From assembly GCA_012934845.2 (NCBI GenBank), contig WNNJ02001694.1:1-64000 (forward strand): DNA of 64,000 nt, in the 5' to 3' direction. A model generated the notes under the pieces. That model had not been told where the DNA came from. It saw only the letters and a program-made list of their open reading frames with translations, and did no database searches. Source of the DNA: Pomphorhynchus laevis (taxonomy: Eukaryota; Acanthocephala; Palaeacanthocephala; Echinorhynchida; Pomphorhynchidae). Shown piece after piece: positions 45,362 through 55,684 of the stretch. The stretch's first letter is position 1; each line of letters starts with the position of its first letter. A program made the translations under genes and the position numbers.

Positions 45362-47581
45362 GTGCATTCAGCTAAAGAAGAGTCCGCTGCCATCAATGCA
45401 GCCAGATCTAAACAAGCAGCTAAGTTAAACAAAGTTACTGTTTCTTCCTTAAATTCTGCTCATGAGGCCGTTTGCTCAAGGAACTCTAAATCTTCTATTG
45501 TTAAATATAGAATTGGTTCTGTATATACGACTAATGTTGTTGCCTACGATCCAGACAGCTCCGACTCTTATATAGTCGATTGGTTTAGCAAGCTGACCCA
45601 TAGAATTCGAGGTGGCCCTATAGCTATCCGGCCTGGATCAGCTGCAGCGAATAGAGGCGGCGTACGAGTTACTGTCAACATCAGAGCCTTAACATCTATG
45701 GCTCATGGAAACGTTATTAATCATGAACAAAATATACGGCGTGCCGCGAACGCTATAACTGACGAGCTTAGATTTAATATTCGTTACTCTAACCCGATAG
45801 GTTTTAGAGAGTCTTCTACTGCCTACATCAAGGAATTTCGATGCACTAAGGATTATACTGATTGGAGGGCCGTCCAATACTCGCTTCAGACCAACTATGA
45901 TGTTAATCGTGAAGTCGCCACAGCCTTATCATACCATATGATATCTGGGCTAGGATATTTTGATGTAACTTCGTGGTATAGTAAATTGTGGATATTATTC
46001 TTTCATACTTGTTGGTATTTGGAAAATAACTTTGCTGGAGCTGCTGTAAATGTTGTAAACGATGTCTGTCAAGCGGCCTCTTTTAGAACGGTAGACCGCA
46101 TCCCTGAAAACGTTAATAGAATCACCAATGCTTTAATGAGAGGTCATCTAATTGTGCTTGAAAGGTGGTCCTCAGCACAGGATAGGTTAGTGTATTGGTT
46201 AGCGGCGAATGGCCTACCCCGATTGACTACACCTGTTGTTGACCCTCCGATGGCATGCCTTCTAGATGGCGTATCTGTTCCATCCAATCCGGTTTTGTTC
46301 CTCTATGACAACAAAGGAGTTGTTCCCGTGCAGGGTGATATTACTCCTAGAGACGTATTAGTAGCTATAACCGCGTGCGCGAGGGAAAGACAAGAGTCTC
46401 AATTTGTGATTTACGGTTTTATAAGAGCATCTTGTATTTATAATCGATATAGGGGACCTACTGTAGCCGGAGCGGCCCAAGCCTATAATTCTTTACTTGA
46501 GTGGAGGACCACTGATTGGCCGGCACCTGTATTTGCCAATTCCATCCTAATCAACATGAAACGTTACGTTATTCCCACTGCCGATTGGGCTTTGACTGAA
46601 ATTAATGCATTGTTGTCTGGCAATATACATACTATCTCTGATCAGTCTGTTTGGATCTCCTTAGCTGTTGCGATTTCTTATTCTACGGCATTAACTGTTG
46701 TCAACTTTCGTGGAGACGACATGTCAATGTTATCCCAGGCAAGAGGCCAGTTTGAGTGGCGACGTTTCGACGTGATTTTTGATGAAGTCACATCCAGGCA
46801 GCCGGACAGAAGCAGACATATGGTCGCTTCTATAGCTTCAATACTTAGAGCCCAGATGGGATTACCCAGTCTGGGCTATGACGCTTTTGTTTCGGCTGCT
46901 TGGAGTGGTGGTCAATTCCGCTTGACCCAGATGCTAACCGGCGACAACGCCTGGATAGTATCTTGGCCTAACTCAATCCCTTATCCAGCGAGCCCTCTAT
47001 CTCTGTTATGGCTCATCCGTGATTACTGTGCAGAATGGGGCATTATTCGCGCGCCTTGTTCTTTCCGAATAATAGACGAACTAGACTACACTGGTTCTTA
47101 TGGCGAAGAATTCTTTATACCATCAGCCGGAGATACTGTAATAGCAGAACAGGACCCATCCTCCGAGATTCCTCTTTGTTCACCCTATATTTCAATGTTA
47201 GTAAATATATTAATGCAAGGCACACGCACTCTACTACCCCAGCCTTCTGCGTGGATTAGGTATTCTAGAAATACGTTATTAAACGTACCACTTAATGCAG
47301 ATGATCCAGCTATCCCCGGTCTCACGTATAATAATAATTTATTTATTATCGAACCTGGCTCCTGTCCGATATTTAATTGGAGGTATCATATCTTCGTAAT
47401 CCCCACTTGGAGAAGACGGGATGTTCCAGATTCTATATGGGAACGCTTAACATGTAAGGGGGCAGACCAAACTCCATCTGTCGGTCTAGAAAGCGTGGTC
47501 CGCTTGAATTTAACTGACCGAAGTGACTCGATATTTTCCTTGGCAAAAATACGTCCAAGAAAAGAGGCCAGACGACAATAG
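45362..47581 (+). CDS. Capsid-like protein, probable endogenous viral element (dsRNA-virus type)
   Basis: The frame is open for 739 codons, the longest uninterrupted one in the window; it looks whole. It has no RT, zinc-knuckle, protease or integrase motifs and no membrane segment. The composition (rich in A, S, I and W, evenly spread, with a basic C-terminus KIRPRKEARRQ) and length resemble coat proteins of totivirus-like dsRNA viruses, which are often found as endogenous copies in invertebrates. That assignment is from overall character only, not from a motif; a coat protein of another virus group or a virus-like element is possible. No polymerase ORF follows. The reading frame begins with GTG, so the native start is unresolved. 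Confidence 0.4.
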   Translation: MHSAKEESAAINAARSKQAAKLNKVTVSSLNSAHEAVCSRNSKSSIVKYRIGSVYTTNVVAYDPDSSDSYIVDWFSKLTHRIRGGPIAIRPGSAAANRGGVRVTVNIRALTSMAHGNVINHEQNIRRAANAITDELRFNIRYSNPIGFRESSTAYIKEFRCTKDYTDWRAVQYSLQTNYDVNREVATALSYHMISGLGYFDVTSWYSKLWILFFHTCWYLENNFAGAAVNVVNDVCQAASFRTVDRIPENVNRITNALMRGHLIVLERWSSAQDRLVYWLAANGLPRLTTPVVDPPMACLLDGVSVPSNPVLFLYDNKGVVPVQGDITPRDVLVAITACARERQESQFVIYGFIRASCIYNRYRGPTVAGAAQAYNSLLEWRTTDWPAPVFANSILINMKRYVIPTADWALTEINALLSGNIHTISDQSVWISLAVAISYSTALTVVNFRGDDMSMLSQARGQFEWRRFDVIFDEVTSRQPDRSRHMVASIASILRAQMGLPSLGYDAFVSAAWSGGQFRLTQMLTGDNAWIVSWPNSIPYPASPLSLLWLIRDYCAEWGIIRAPCSFRIIDELDYTGSYGEEFFIPSAGDTVIAEQDPSSEIPLCSPYISMLVNILMQGTRTLLPQPSAWIRYSRNTLLNVPLNADDPAIPGLTYNNNLFIIEPGSCPIFNWRYHIFVIPTWRRRDVPDSIWERLTCKGADQTPSVGLESVVRLNLTDRSDSIFSLAKIRPRKEARRQ

Positions 47582-47778
47582 ACAATTTGATTTATTTATT
47601 TAGTTATTTATGCATGTTTAAGACAATAACAACTATTTGTGTTTTCAGTGTTTAATGTTTGCTATATATAAATGTTTGTTCATTGATGTCTTCATTTGAT
47701 AATGGCTTATAATATAATCTTTATTGAACTTTAAAGCTAGTAGCAACTAACACGATTTATTTGTTCATTTAATTGTAG
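47582..47778. other. Non-coding gap between two ORFs
   Basis: AT-rich, with no feature seen. It contains AATAAT/AATATA-like stretches but no clear polyadenylation signal that I would assert. Confidence 0.3.
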
Positions 47779-47988
47779 ATGGAAGAAGAACTGATTGTCC
47801 AACTCTGGAAGGATGCCAAAGCTGAGAAATTATTTGATAATGCGTATGCCAGTGCTATTAAAAAGCTTTTGCCAATTAAAATAAGTAATAATACTTATTG
47901 CTCCATTGACTCGTTAGCACATATCATAACTATAGAGACATATGATGAGCTCATGTCTCAAAAAAATACTCGATTACCACCGGTGTGA
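47779..47988 (+). CDS. Small unrecognised ORF downstream of the capsid-like ORF
   Basis: A 69-aa frame (MEEELIVQLWKDAKAEK ... ETYDELMSQKN) that looks helical and charged, with no known motif. It is collinear with the capsid-like ORF and may be a second gene of the same fossil. Its short length makes chance a real alternative. Confidence 0.3.
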   Translation: MEEELIVQLWKDAKAEKLFDNAYASAIKKLLPIKISNNTYCSIDSLAHIITIETYDELMSQKNTRLPPV

Positions 47989-48019
47989 ACTTGTATCCGG
48001 CTGCTTCCATTCTTGACCG

Positions 48020-48631
48020 CTATTTACGATCTTTCACATTGTTGGCATAAGCCGCCGCTGCTGCCCCTCCACTGGCGCTCGCGATATCTACGTATGCAAT
48101 TTGTTGTGGGTGCGTGACTGCGAAGTCAATTGTTTCAGGAGGATCTCCGTACATTAGAATATCGACTGGGCGCTCTTTTACATCACTCAATAACCCCCGG
48201 ACCTCCAGGCCAACGTGCATACGTGCAAACCGGGCCGCTTCATAGATGACGTCTCTTATGCCATCGTGCCTCAACCCGCGATGACCACCATATTGGCAGA
48301 TAAGGGCGTGAAAACCCAGAAGGTCGGTATCGGAATAGCATCACCCACACTTATGGTTAGGAGGGAAAATCGCTAAACCAAACCACATACGGCAGAGAAC
48401 GCAGAATTGTGGTGGGGTTAGATCTAGAGCTTGGTTAATGCTAGGCGTAACCTGAATACATGACGCAGCTTTCGAAAGGGCTGTCGCACGTAATCTGGCC
48501 TTATCCAGATTGTTGGATTCCTCAAGCAGGCGATCGAAGCGCAGACGGTCAATGTGGAAGGACGTTGTGGAACTGTCGGAGCAAATATGTTGGAGGTTAT
48601 CATTCCCAGTCAATACTGACAATTCTGACAA
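48020..48631 (-). pseudogene. CCHC knuckle and restriction-like endonuclease of the RLE-type LINE
   Basis: 48341-48631 carries helical RT-thumb sequence and PPQFCVLCRMW with H and C further on (a finger). A TGA near 48350 interrupts the frame; next comes CYSDTDLLGFHALIC, the CCHC knuckle, then RHDGIRDVIYEAARFA. The endonuclease core in 48020-48274 has E near LEVRGLLSD and RPVDILMYGDPPETIDFAVT, the [R/K]PD...D signature with V in the P position. Confidence 0.8.
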
Positions 48632-48750
48632 TGCTCCCTCAAACCCGGCATTTTGGTTAGGTTATCTGGACGAAATCTCGGAGACAGCTCGGACACTCTT
48701 GACAAACGCGTTGCTTGAATGAATTGTAGTATTCCTAAGACCGAAACCTC

Positions 48751-49704
48751 CTAAGCGGAAGGGTAGTGAAGCCTGAATCTTAGCAGAGACAGTCTAAGGA
48801 GAAGGTAGGCCGACTGGGGATCTGGCAAGTTTGCAATGACTTCAATTTCTTTCGTGAGCCTTAGTAACAAATCACTGAGCAAGACGTCTTTGATAAAGTC
48901 AGTTAAGCCAATTGGTGACCCCAACAGCTGAAAATTTCCTGTAGTGTTGTTAGCCGGAGATGAGTGGCAGAGGTTTGAACAAATTTGAATCGCGTCAGGC
49001 ACGCCGATTATTTCGCTTTTTGAATAATTAAGATTAAGTTTGAGTGTGAGGAAGTCAATACTCAAGGTGTTGATGGACTGAGCGATTGCCTGTGAACTTC
49101 CACCGATTATCCCATCATCCAAATACCATTGATTGTATACAATGGCAGGGATATTCGAGATTTTCGAGATGGTGTTTTGAATCGCCGACGAAAAAAGCAT
49201 TGGAGATAGCGGGTCGCCTTGTTGTACTCCATCCGATGATAGTAAAGGTTTAAACTTGCAAATCTTAATGGGGGAGGGCGATTTTAAGCAGTAAGATACC
49301 CACGACGACAGCTCTGGAACATTACTATTAACGGCGGAAATGATTAAAGATCTGCTAATACTATTAAAGGCGTTTGACAGGTCGACCTTAGCACACACCC
49401 AATTGGGATCATTTGATCGACTATGATGAGTGCGAGAGACATTATGAACAATCATATCTACTGCATTTCGTGAGGCAACTCCGAGTTGTGTGGGAGCAAA
49501 GAATGATGCGAAGCGGTCCCGTAAGCGAGAGCAAGCACATTTTGAACATAAACGTCGTAACGTCTCACCCACCGCTACTGGTCGAATGCCTCCATCCTTT
49601 TTGGGGAGGCCGAAAAGATTTGCGCATACAATGAAGGGACCTAAAGAATTTGAAGCAGAACCTAAAAGTAGGTGATTGACTAGATGGGTGAGTTTGTCCA
49701 GCAA
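48751..49704 (-). pseudogene. Reverse transcriptase of the RLE-type LINE
   Basis: A 317-aa frame with clear RT motifs: LPKKDGGIRPVAVGETLRRL, CAKVDLSNAFNSISR (catalytic D), GVQQGDPLSPMLFSSAIQ, and YLDDGIIGG (catalytic DD), then LNYSKSEIIG, QLLGSPIG and DPQSAYLLLRLSLLRF. The upstream segment FPSSTGPGCFALRPEHLHD lies just before it in an adjoining frame. GVQQGDPLSP and YLDD identify the RLE-LINE type common in aquatic and arthropod invertebrates. The ATG used is internal. Confidence 0.88.
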
Positions 49705-50078
49705 ATTACCGCCGAATCGGCCTCAATCATATCGTGAAGATGTTCCGGCCTGAGTGCAAAACAACCTGGACCGGTTGACGAAGGAAATGACTCAATTGCC
49801 CGCAAAACCTTGATTCGATCAACGTTGAGTGGTCGAGTGTGTGAACACAACAAAGCCGGTAAGTCTCCTATAGCGACTCCATGTTGAGAACAAACTCTCT
49901 GTGATGACGGGTGCAGAAGCTCTAGTTTACGACGTGTGTCAGTTGATGGGGAAGCTAGCCCTGTAGAAGCTAGCCTTTGAACCGCTTTCTTGAAATTCCT
50001 GCGTCTAGTCAGTGATATTGCGGCGAATATATGGTTGGAATCTGTAGGGTTATCTGGCGTGACTATAAGACGTAGTTC

Positions 50079-50597
50079 CTAAGCGATTTCATCGAAAGTA
50101 GCATTACTAAATTTATTCATGCGTAGGAGTATCAGTTTTGCAGAGTCCAGGCGAGATCTGTTTTGGACCTTATTCGACGCGCTGATGTGAAAACAGATTT
50201 TCGGCATGATTTGAAAGCGTGCCCATGATGCCATGTCGTTTTGACGTAACGCCTGCTTTATTAAGTCTGTAAACATCGCAGCCGCAATGGCCCTCGTCTT
50301 ACAAGGGAGGCGGAAAATGGAAGAGGCTTTGTGACTCCATACATCGTTGACAATATCAAGAGCCGATACTGATGTGTATTTTATTATGACATCGTGTGAA
50401 GGGATGTAAGTGACGGACCCTGGATCTTTACGGCGAGAGTGCAAGGAAATCTGATCGCTGACACTGTTTGTGACGGTGTTTGGGATACTCATGCCCGAGC
50501 CAGCACATCGCTCACCATTGTGTTTATGGTACCTCAATTTACCAGTGCAATTGATAGTAATGGCGCGACGACATGTTTGGCAAAGCTGTTTCGTCAT
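50079..50597 (-). pseudogene. N-terminal region of the RLE-type LINE ORF (zinc finger)
   Basis: A 172-aa frame starting with LCQTCRRAITINCTGKLRYH followed by HNGERC, a C2HC-type DNA-binding finger typical of RLE-type LINEs, where it helps choose the target. The remainder is a helical linker (ALDIVNDVW, AIAAAMFTDLIKQAL). The frame ends at EIA; the continuation (LIVTPDN, AISLTRR, LASTGLASPS, LELLHPSS) is readable in the next frame down to about 49705. Confidence 0.8.
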
Positions 50598-50680
50598 TCA
50601 TAATTGGTTACGTTTTGCACTTGATGACGAATATCCTTTTCGAATCAAAGAATTTTGAAAAAACCATTACACAGAAAACG

Positions 50681-51905
50681 ATGGAAATTCCTGCTGGAAT
50701 CAAGGAAATGATGGCTAAAGAAGACTTTGGAACGACGCAATTGCAGGTTAGTGAGTTTTCTACTGTTGAAGGAGAGGGTGAATTACTTCCCCCAATTCCC
50801 AAAACAAAAAACCTGGGCATTATTACACTTTTGCAACCAATAGAAAGACTACTTGTATAACAGACTATTACGGGATTTTTCAAATAAATATCCCAACAGA
50901 GTAGTCTTTAATTCTGTTAAGTACTATGAGAGCTCTGTGAAAATATCATTCGCGTCAGAAGATACTCTTGATCACTATGGTAATTATTTTGACCAAAACT
51001 ACAGCAGTTTTGCGACTTTGGTAAAGAAACGTATACTTGCGACGATAAAAATTAATAACTTGCCTTCCTCTACGGAAGAAAATGATTTGACTACTTTATC
51101 AAAAACCTACAAAATCCACAATATACGTTCAATTACCAGCCGTAATGGCCTTCCTATCAATGTGGGATTATGTTCTTCCCCAATTGCGCAGGCAGAGGTT
51201 CTCGAGAGATCACAATGCAACCCCTTCATGGGGTTCAATCTCAAATTCAAACTAATATCGGCAGAAGAGTTTACGTACCCGCATTGCAGCCGGTGCCATA
51301 AATGGGAGCACTGGGCCTCCAGCTGCAGTGGGGTGGCAAGCTGCGGGAAATGCGGGAAAATAGACTGCCCCGCGATTGACTCAGCTCTTCCCTGTTCTGA
51401 TGGGATCAAGTGTCGTAATTGTGGCGAAGCTCACCCTGCGTGGGGAAGGAAGTGCCCCTACTTCAAGGAATATTTTGCAAAATTCCGCGCGCCAAAATCT
51501 GCATCTGAATCATTCGCCAAGTTGGCATATAAATCCTTTGACTGCGAGTCTATGTTAATTATGGACCTCAAGTTCGAAACTTTCAGATAGGAAATACAAG
51601 AGCTTGTGGCGAAAACAATTGCCAATCTATTCGTCAATCCGGTTATAACAATTCCAACCGATGGGGATACAAATAAAAGAGGAGCGTCGGCTCGGAAATC
51701 CAAGAAGCGAGGAGCTTCGGCCCAAGCCGTTCCCCCTTTAAAGATCGGCAAAATGCTTATGGGCATTAATAGAAGCGCCTCAAAGAGAAATGATGATAAT
51801 GCCTGGGGGCAAGTACCAGCTCGGGGCGGCGCTAGTGGTGGAGGGGGCAATCCTTCCACCCCTAGCTCTGTCTGGGATGTGGCAATCCCCTTCCAGCTAA
51901 ACTAA
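50681..51905 (+). pseudogene. Jockey-like LINE ORF1 (Gag-like, CCHC)
   Basis: An N-terminal piece (MEIPAGIKEMMAKEDFGT, ending 50860) is followed in another frame by 50853-51590: a fold with ATIKINNLPSSTEENDL (RRM-like region), then three zinc knuckles (CSRCHKWEHWASSC; CGKCGKIDC; CRNCGEAHPAWGRKC), as in jockey and R1 ORF1 proteins. A single in-frame TAG at 51588 separates this from 51606-51905, a basic, glycine-rich C-terminus (KRGASARKSKKRG, GGASGGGG). The protein would bind element RNA. Confidence 0.82.
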
Positions 51906-51909
51906 CACA

Positions 51910-52326
51910 ATGCAAAGTAATCAAGAGCCTTTATCACTGAATATCTTTCAGTGGAATTCGGGAGGTGCTTCCGCCCTTAGCATTTTATCTGGAAGAGATG
52001 CAGATGTTATAGTCCTTCAGGAGACGCGGTCTATCCGTATCCCTCAGGACATTACTCGATTTGTCCCTCAGCATATATACACCCAGTTCACTCCGTATAT
52101 AACCCCTCCTCACTCCTCTTCATCGGAGACGCGGTCTATCCGTATCCCTCAGGACATTACTCGATTTATCCCTCAGCATTTATACACCCACTTCACTCCG
52201 TATATAACCCCTCCTCACTCCTCTTCATCTCAAGGTCTTTTAACCATAGTTAAATCCTCGTTAACATCTTCCCTCCTTCTTAACTATTCTTGTCCAGCCC
52301 TAGCTAAACAAAACTCAAGGTCCTAG
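51910..52326 (+). pseudogene. Jockey-like LINE endonuclease, N-terminal remnant
   Basis: Starts five bases after the ORF1 stop. LNIFQWNSGGASAL and RDADVIVLQETRS are the first EEP motifs (catalytic N and E). A 105-bp in-frame tandem duplication (52021-52125, 52126-52230; unit ETRSIRIPQDITRF...) follows, and the rest of the domain (GDFN, SDH motifs) is missing. Confidence 0.78.
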
Positions 52327-52549
52327 CTAAAATGCTAACCTTCCTAATCTCTCTGTTTCCGCCAGACAAGCCCTCTCGAATGAATACTGGAGTACCAGAT
52401 ATAGGTTCCAGCTGAGTAGGGATAAGGCAAGCATTTCTCGCCTTTGCCCTTCTTAGTCTTCCTTCTGGAAGATATTCAAAAAGGAGAAGTTTGTCTGTTG
52501 GAAGGAAAGAGCTTTAGGCTGGATTGGTATTATAGGCCTTGATAAAGTT

Positions 52550-53860
52550 TTGGATGAGTCACTATCCCTACACAATTATGGAGCCACTCAATCACCCCAA
52601 CCAATCCCGCCTTGGTGTGACTTCAGGAGTAGGGACTTATCTGTTACAGATATCCTTAACTCCTGGGGTCCACTACCGGGCACCTCCAGAACCCACGCGC
52701 CACTCTCCACTCGTGTTTGTCAGCTTTTGACAGATAGTCAGAGAAAGGAAGTCGCCATAACAATGCTATTAGCCTCCCCGTCTGACATTGCCAACATTAA
52801 TATTAGCCGTCGAGTATTTTTACCTAAAAAGAAGTCGATTACATGTCCAAAAGATCTGCGGCCTATTTCAATTCAAAACTCCCTCATCTCCATTTACGAA
52901 AAAGCGCTTGCGCGTAAAATCCGCGACCATCTAAGTAGGCGAAATTTAATCCCACCAGATTTTCATGGGTATGTAAAGATCGCTCGGTCCATTCAGCAAT
53001 AGGTGAAGTGCAACAGTTTTGTCAAGATAACAGTCATCAGCTTGCTGTGGCTGTCTTTCTTGACTTTTCGGCTGCTTTTGACCGTATTTCCATCCATTTT
53101 GTTATCACTTCTCTCAGGTCCCTCGGGTTGCCTGCGAGAGTTGTTAACAGGGTGGAAATATTGCTGTACACAAAGCGATTCTTCTATGAAGACGACCCAT
53201 ATGCACGTCAGTTCTACCCAATTACAGGTGTGCCTCAAGGCTCCCCACTTTCTCTAATCTTGTATCTTGCTGCCCCTATTGAACTCTACAAAAAATTCAA
53301 ACGCGATCAACATTTTGTGGTATACGCTGATGATACCACATCCCTGTTCTCTGGACGCAGGTGCAAAGATGTAGTCTCTAACATCAGCCGTTTCTTTACT
53401 AGATTAAATGATCAGCTGCCCTTGTCCAACCTTGTTTTAAACTCCTCCAAATCGCAGGTGGGTCTTTCATGGCGCTCCTGCGACAAGATAAAAACTAAAG
53501 AGATTAGCACTTTCTGCTCTAACTTTCATCCTGACTAATCAACCACTCCCTACCTTCACAAGTCGAGTAAGATACCTGGGGTTCACCATTACGGTGAACT
53601 GGTCAGCAAAAGCTGACCTGGATAGACTAAAACGTATCCTGAAGAAAGCTAGATGGGCCCTGAAACGGGCTCAACATCTGTCATTGAAAGAGAAAACCCA
53701 AGTGCGCCTCTGGGGTAGTTGGGCTATCTCGGGATTGGTCTTCTTTTCAAGAGGACGTCCCCCAGAACAAAGACTAAGATTTCTTAAGCTCCTCATCTTG
53801 CGATTACCAAGCATCGTCCGCCATGATTGGATTATTCGGGGTGGGGGGTGAAATACCCCG
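52550..53860 (+). pseudogene. Jockey-like LINE reverse transcriptase and C-terminus
   Basis: Fingers in 52550-53002: RVFLPKKKSITCPKDLRPIS and LISIYEKALARKI. Palm in 53008-53538: VFLDFSAAFDRIS (catalytic D), GVPQGSPLSLILYLA, and YADDTTSLF (catalytic DD), then LVLNSSKSQVGL. 53594-53851 holds the C-terminal region (AKADLDRLKRILKKARWALK, LRFLKLLILRLPSI) and ends at the TGA that opens the 3' tail. The frame changes near 53003 and 53538. Confidence 0.85.
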
Positions 53861-54085
53861 AGTGGTTCAGTCGAAGGGTGGCGTGTTGGATTGGCTGGGG
53901 GCTCAGATCCCGCTGGACATGAGGCCTTAAGGATTGGTGAAGACTTAAATCGCGAATCATTAGCTAAATTTTGCATTCCTGTATTTTCGATACAAGTTCC
54001 TTTTTATTTTATTTTTTAGTTGTTATATAACACTAAAGTTTTGTTATTTAAGAAAATCTTTATCTTTATCTTTAAAAATAATTTC
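53842..54085 (+). repeat. 3' tail of the jockey-like LINE, copy 1
   Basis: Begins GGGGGGTGAAATACCCCGAG and ends AAGAAAATCTTTATCTTTAT. It contains GTGGTTCAGTCGAAGG (weakly like a pol III A box) and GGCTCAGATCCCG (weakly like a B box). Repeated at 56487-56740 at roughly 90 percent identity by eye. Confidence 0.8.
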
Positions 54086-54747
54086 AAATTTATTTGCTTG
54101 AATGAATCTCAAGAGTAAGCCGTGGTATTTTGTCCTTTTATTTGGGCATTAAGTATCTTTTAATGATGCTGCATTTACTGTTATTTTTGTCAATTGTATC
54201 AATTTGAAGTATTGTGATGTTTTCACGTGACTCGTTTATCTGATCAGCATATGCACATCATTGCTCCAATTATATAGCATAGCATTTTCATAAAATGATT
54301 ACATCAACCGCTACTTCAGATATCGGATCGCAGAGAAAAATCATTAAGATTATTTCAAAGCGAAGAACATCTTTTGATATCTAAATGGATCTAAACCGTT
54401 TGTAATTTCTTAAAAATTAATCATAATTTGAAAGAATATAGTAAACTGATTGAATAACAAATCACTAAAATTCATTTAAAAACGGGATTTAATATAATTA
54501 CACATAGATTACCTACTAAAATTAAAAAATTTTATATTTTACGTTCTGCCGCAAAATAAAATTATTTCAAATCGCGCAAAATACTAGATTTGTGCTAAAA
54601 TTATATTCACACTCTCAATGACAAATTGTGTTGGCTGTCCAATATCATCAAGACATGTCAGATCAATTAACTTTGTCATCTTAATGTAAAATTTTCTTAA
54701 TTGATCATTGGAGATAGTGTATAGAATATTTATTAAAATCATAATTG

Positions 54748-54845
54748 TAATTTTATAATATAATTATAAAATTATATGGAATTCATTTTAATTATATAAA
54801 ATTATATTATAATTTTATAATATAATTATAAAATTATATGGAATT
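54748..54845. repeat. Direct repeat of an AT-rich 37-bp unit
   Basis: TTTTATAATATAATTATAAA... ending TATATGGAATT occurs at about 54748-54784 and again at 54809-54845, with the inverse (AATTATATAAAATTATAT) between. It can fold into hairpins. Confidence 0.7.
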
Positions 54846-54851
54846 AAACCA

Positions 54852-54915
54852 TCATAATGATAGAAGTTAGCTATAAAAATTCGATTTCAATAAATATTCT
54901 ATTCACTCTCTAATC
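54852..54915 (-). repeat. Diverged copy of the palindrome arm
   Basis: AGCTATAAAAATTCGATTTC followed by AATAAATATTCTATTCACTCTC matches 26989-27052 (GGCTATAAAAATTCGATTAA and TTTTACTTCACTATCTC) with scattered changes. It shows that this sequence is a dispersed repeat and not only part of the tRNA locus. Confidence 0.65.
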
Positions 54916-55498
54916 TGATTAGTTAATAACTTTTTGAGTGAAGAACAAATTTATAACTTAAGATTTTCTGTAATTTAGATTTATATAAAATAAACATTTT
55001 TTTAATTTAATTTTTATGATTGAATTTACAATTAAATAATTGTAATTTATAATTGAATGATTGAATTTACAATTGAACTTACGATCTAAAAATTTTCTGT
55101 ATTTACAATTGAATTTAAAATTTAAAATTTAAACAAATAATTAATTAACAAAATAAAGCCATTTGGTTATCGCTCTTCCTCCAAATTAAGTTGCTTGAAT
55201 GAAGACTAGTAATTTAAAGTAGTAATTTCAACTAGTAATTTAAAGAGGAGAGTAATTGATTAATTAACAAATTAATAATATTTTATTAATATTAATTAGT
55301 TTTTGTTAATTAAGAATTGATAACAAATTGTTAATTAAACAATTTTGCTATTTTTATTAAAAATAATAAAAATTTATCAAAACCTACAATCGATATAAGT
55401 TGTATTTCAAACAGAAAACCATAAAAAATTTATTTCCATAGATTAATTCAAAATATTTGTAACGTCATTTGTGTCAATGTAATACTTATTGTAATACT

Positions 55499-55537
55499 CA
55501 TTTGTTGACAATATGTAATACATATTGTCAACAAATG
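55499..55537. repeat. Perfect palindrome, 19-bp arms
   Basis: CATTTGTTGACAATATGTA and TACATATTGTCAACAAATG are exact reverse complements with a single A between. It lies inside the first copy of the diverged direct repeat. Confidence 0.8.
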
Positions 55538-55649
55538 CTTTTAAAATAAATCAGCATTTCTTGGATTTCGCTTTTAATGTTCACCTGATGTCCTGGAATT
55601 TTATTTCAATTTGCTATCAATACGCTGGCAATATTTATTTAGAAAAATT

Positions 55650-55684
55650 CTTATTTCGGCAACAACTGTTGCTGCCGAAATAAG
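55650..55684. repeat. Inverted repeat, 12-bp arms
   Basis: CTTATTTCGGCA (55650-55661) and TGCCGAAATAAG (55673-55684) are exact reverse complements with an 11-bp loop. No adjacent gene. Confidence 0.7.

Larger units (their letters stand above)
48005..50600 (-). mobile_element. RLE-type LINE, near full-length ORF, decayed
   Basis: In minus-strand order: an N-terminal C-x2-C...H...C finger, a linker, the RT, a CCHC knuckle and a restriction-like endonuclease. The coding frame is interrupted near 50079, near 49700, between 48751 and 48631 and by a stop within the CCHC region near 48350. It is a different subfamily from the copy at 41.8-43.1 kb. Its 5' end meets a plus-strand jockey-like LINE at about 50600-50640. 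Confidence 0.85.
50640..54085 (+). mobile_element. Jockey-like LINE (Gag-like ORF1, EEP, RT), decayed with internal deletion
   Basis: ORF1 with three zinc knuckles, a truncated endonuclease, an RT and a C-terminal region lie on the plus strand, followed by a 3' tail ending in repeats of TTTATC. Most of the endonuclease and the region before the RT is missing (52326-52550). Several stops and frame changes make it inactive. The 3' tail is present a second time at 56487-56740. Confidence 0.85.
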
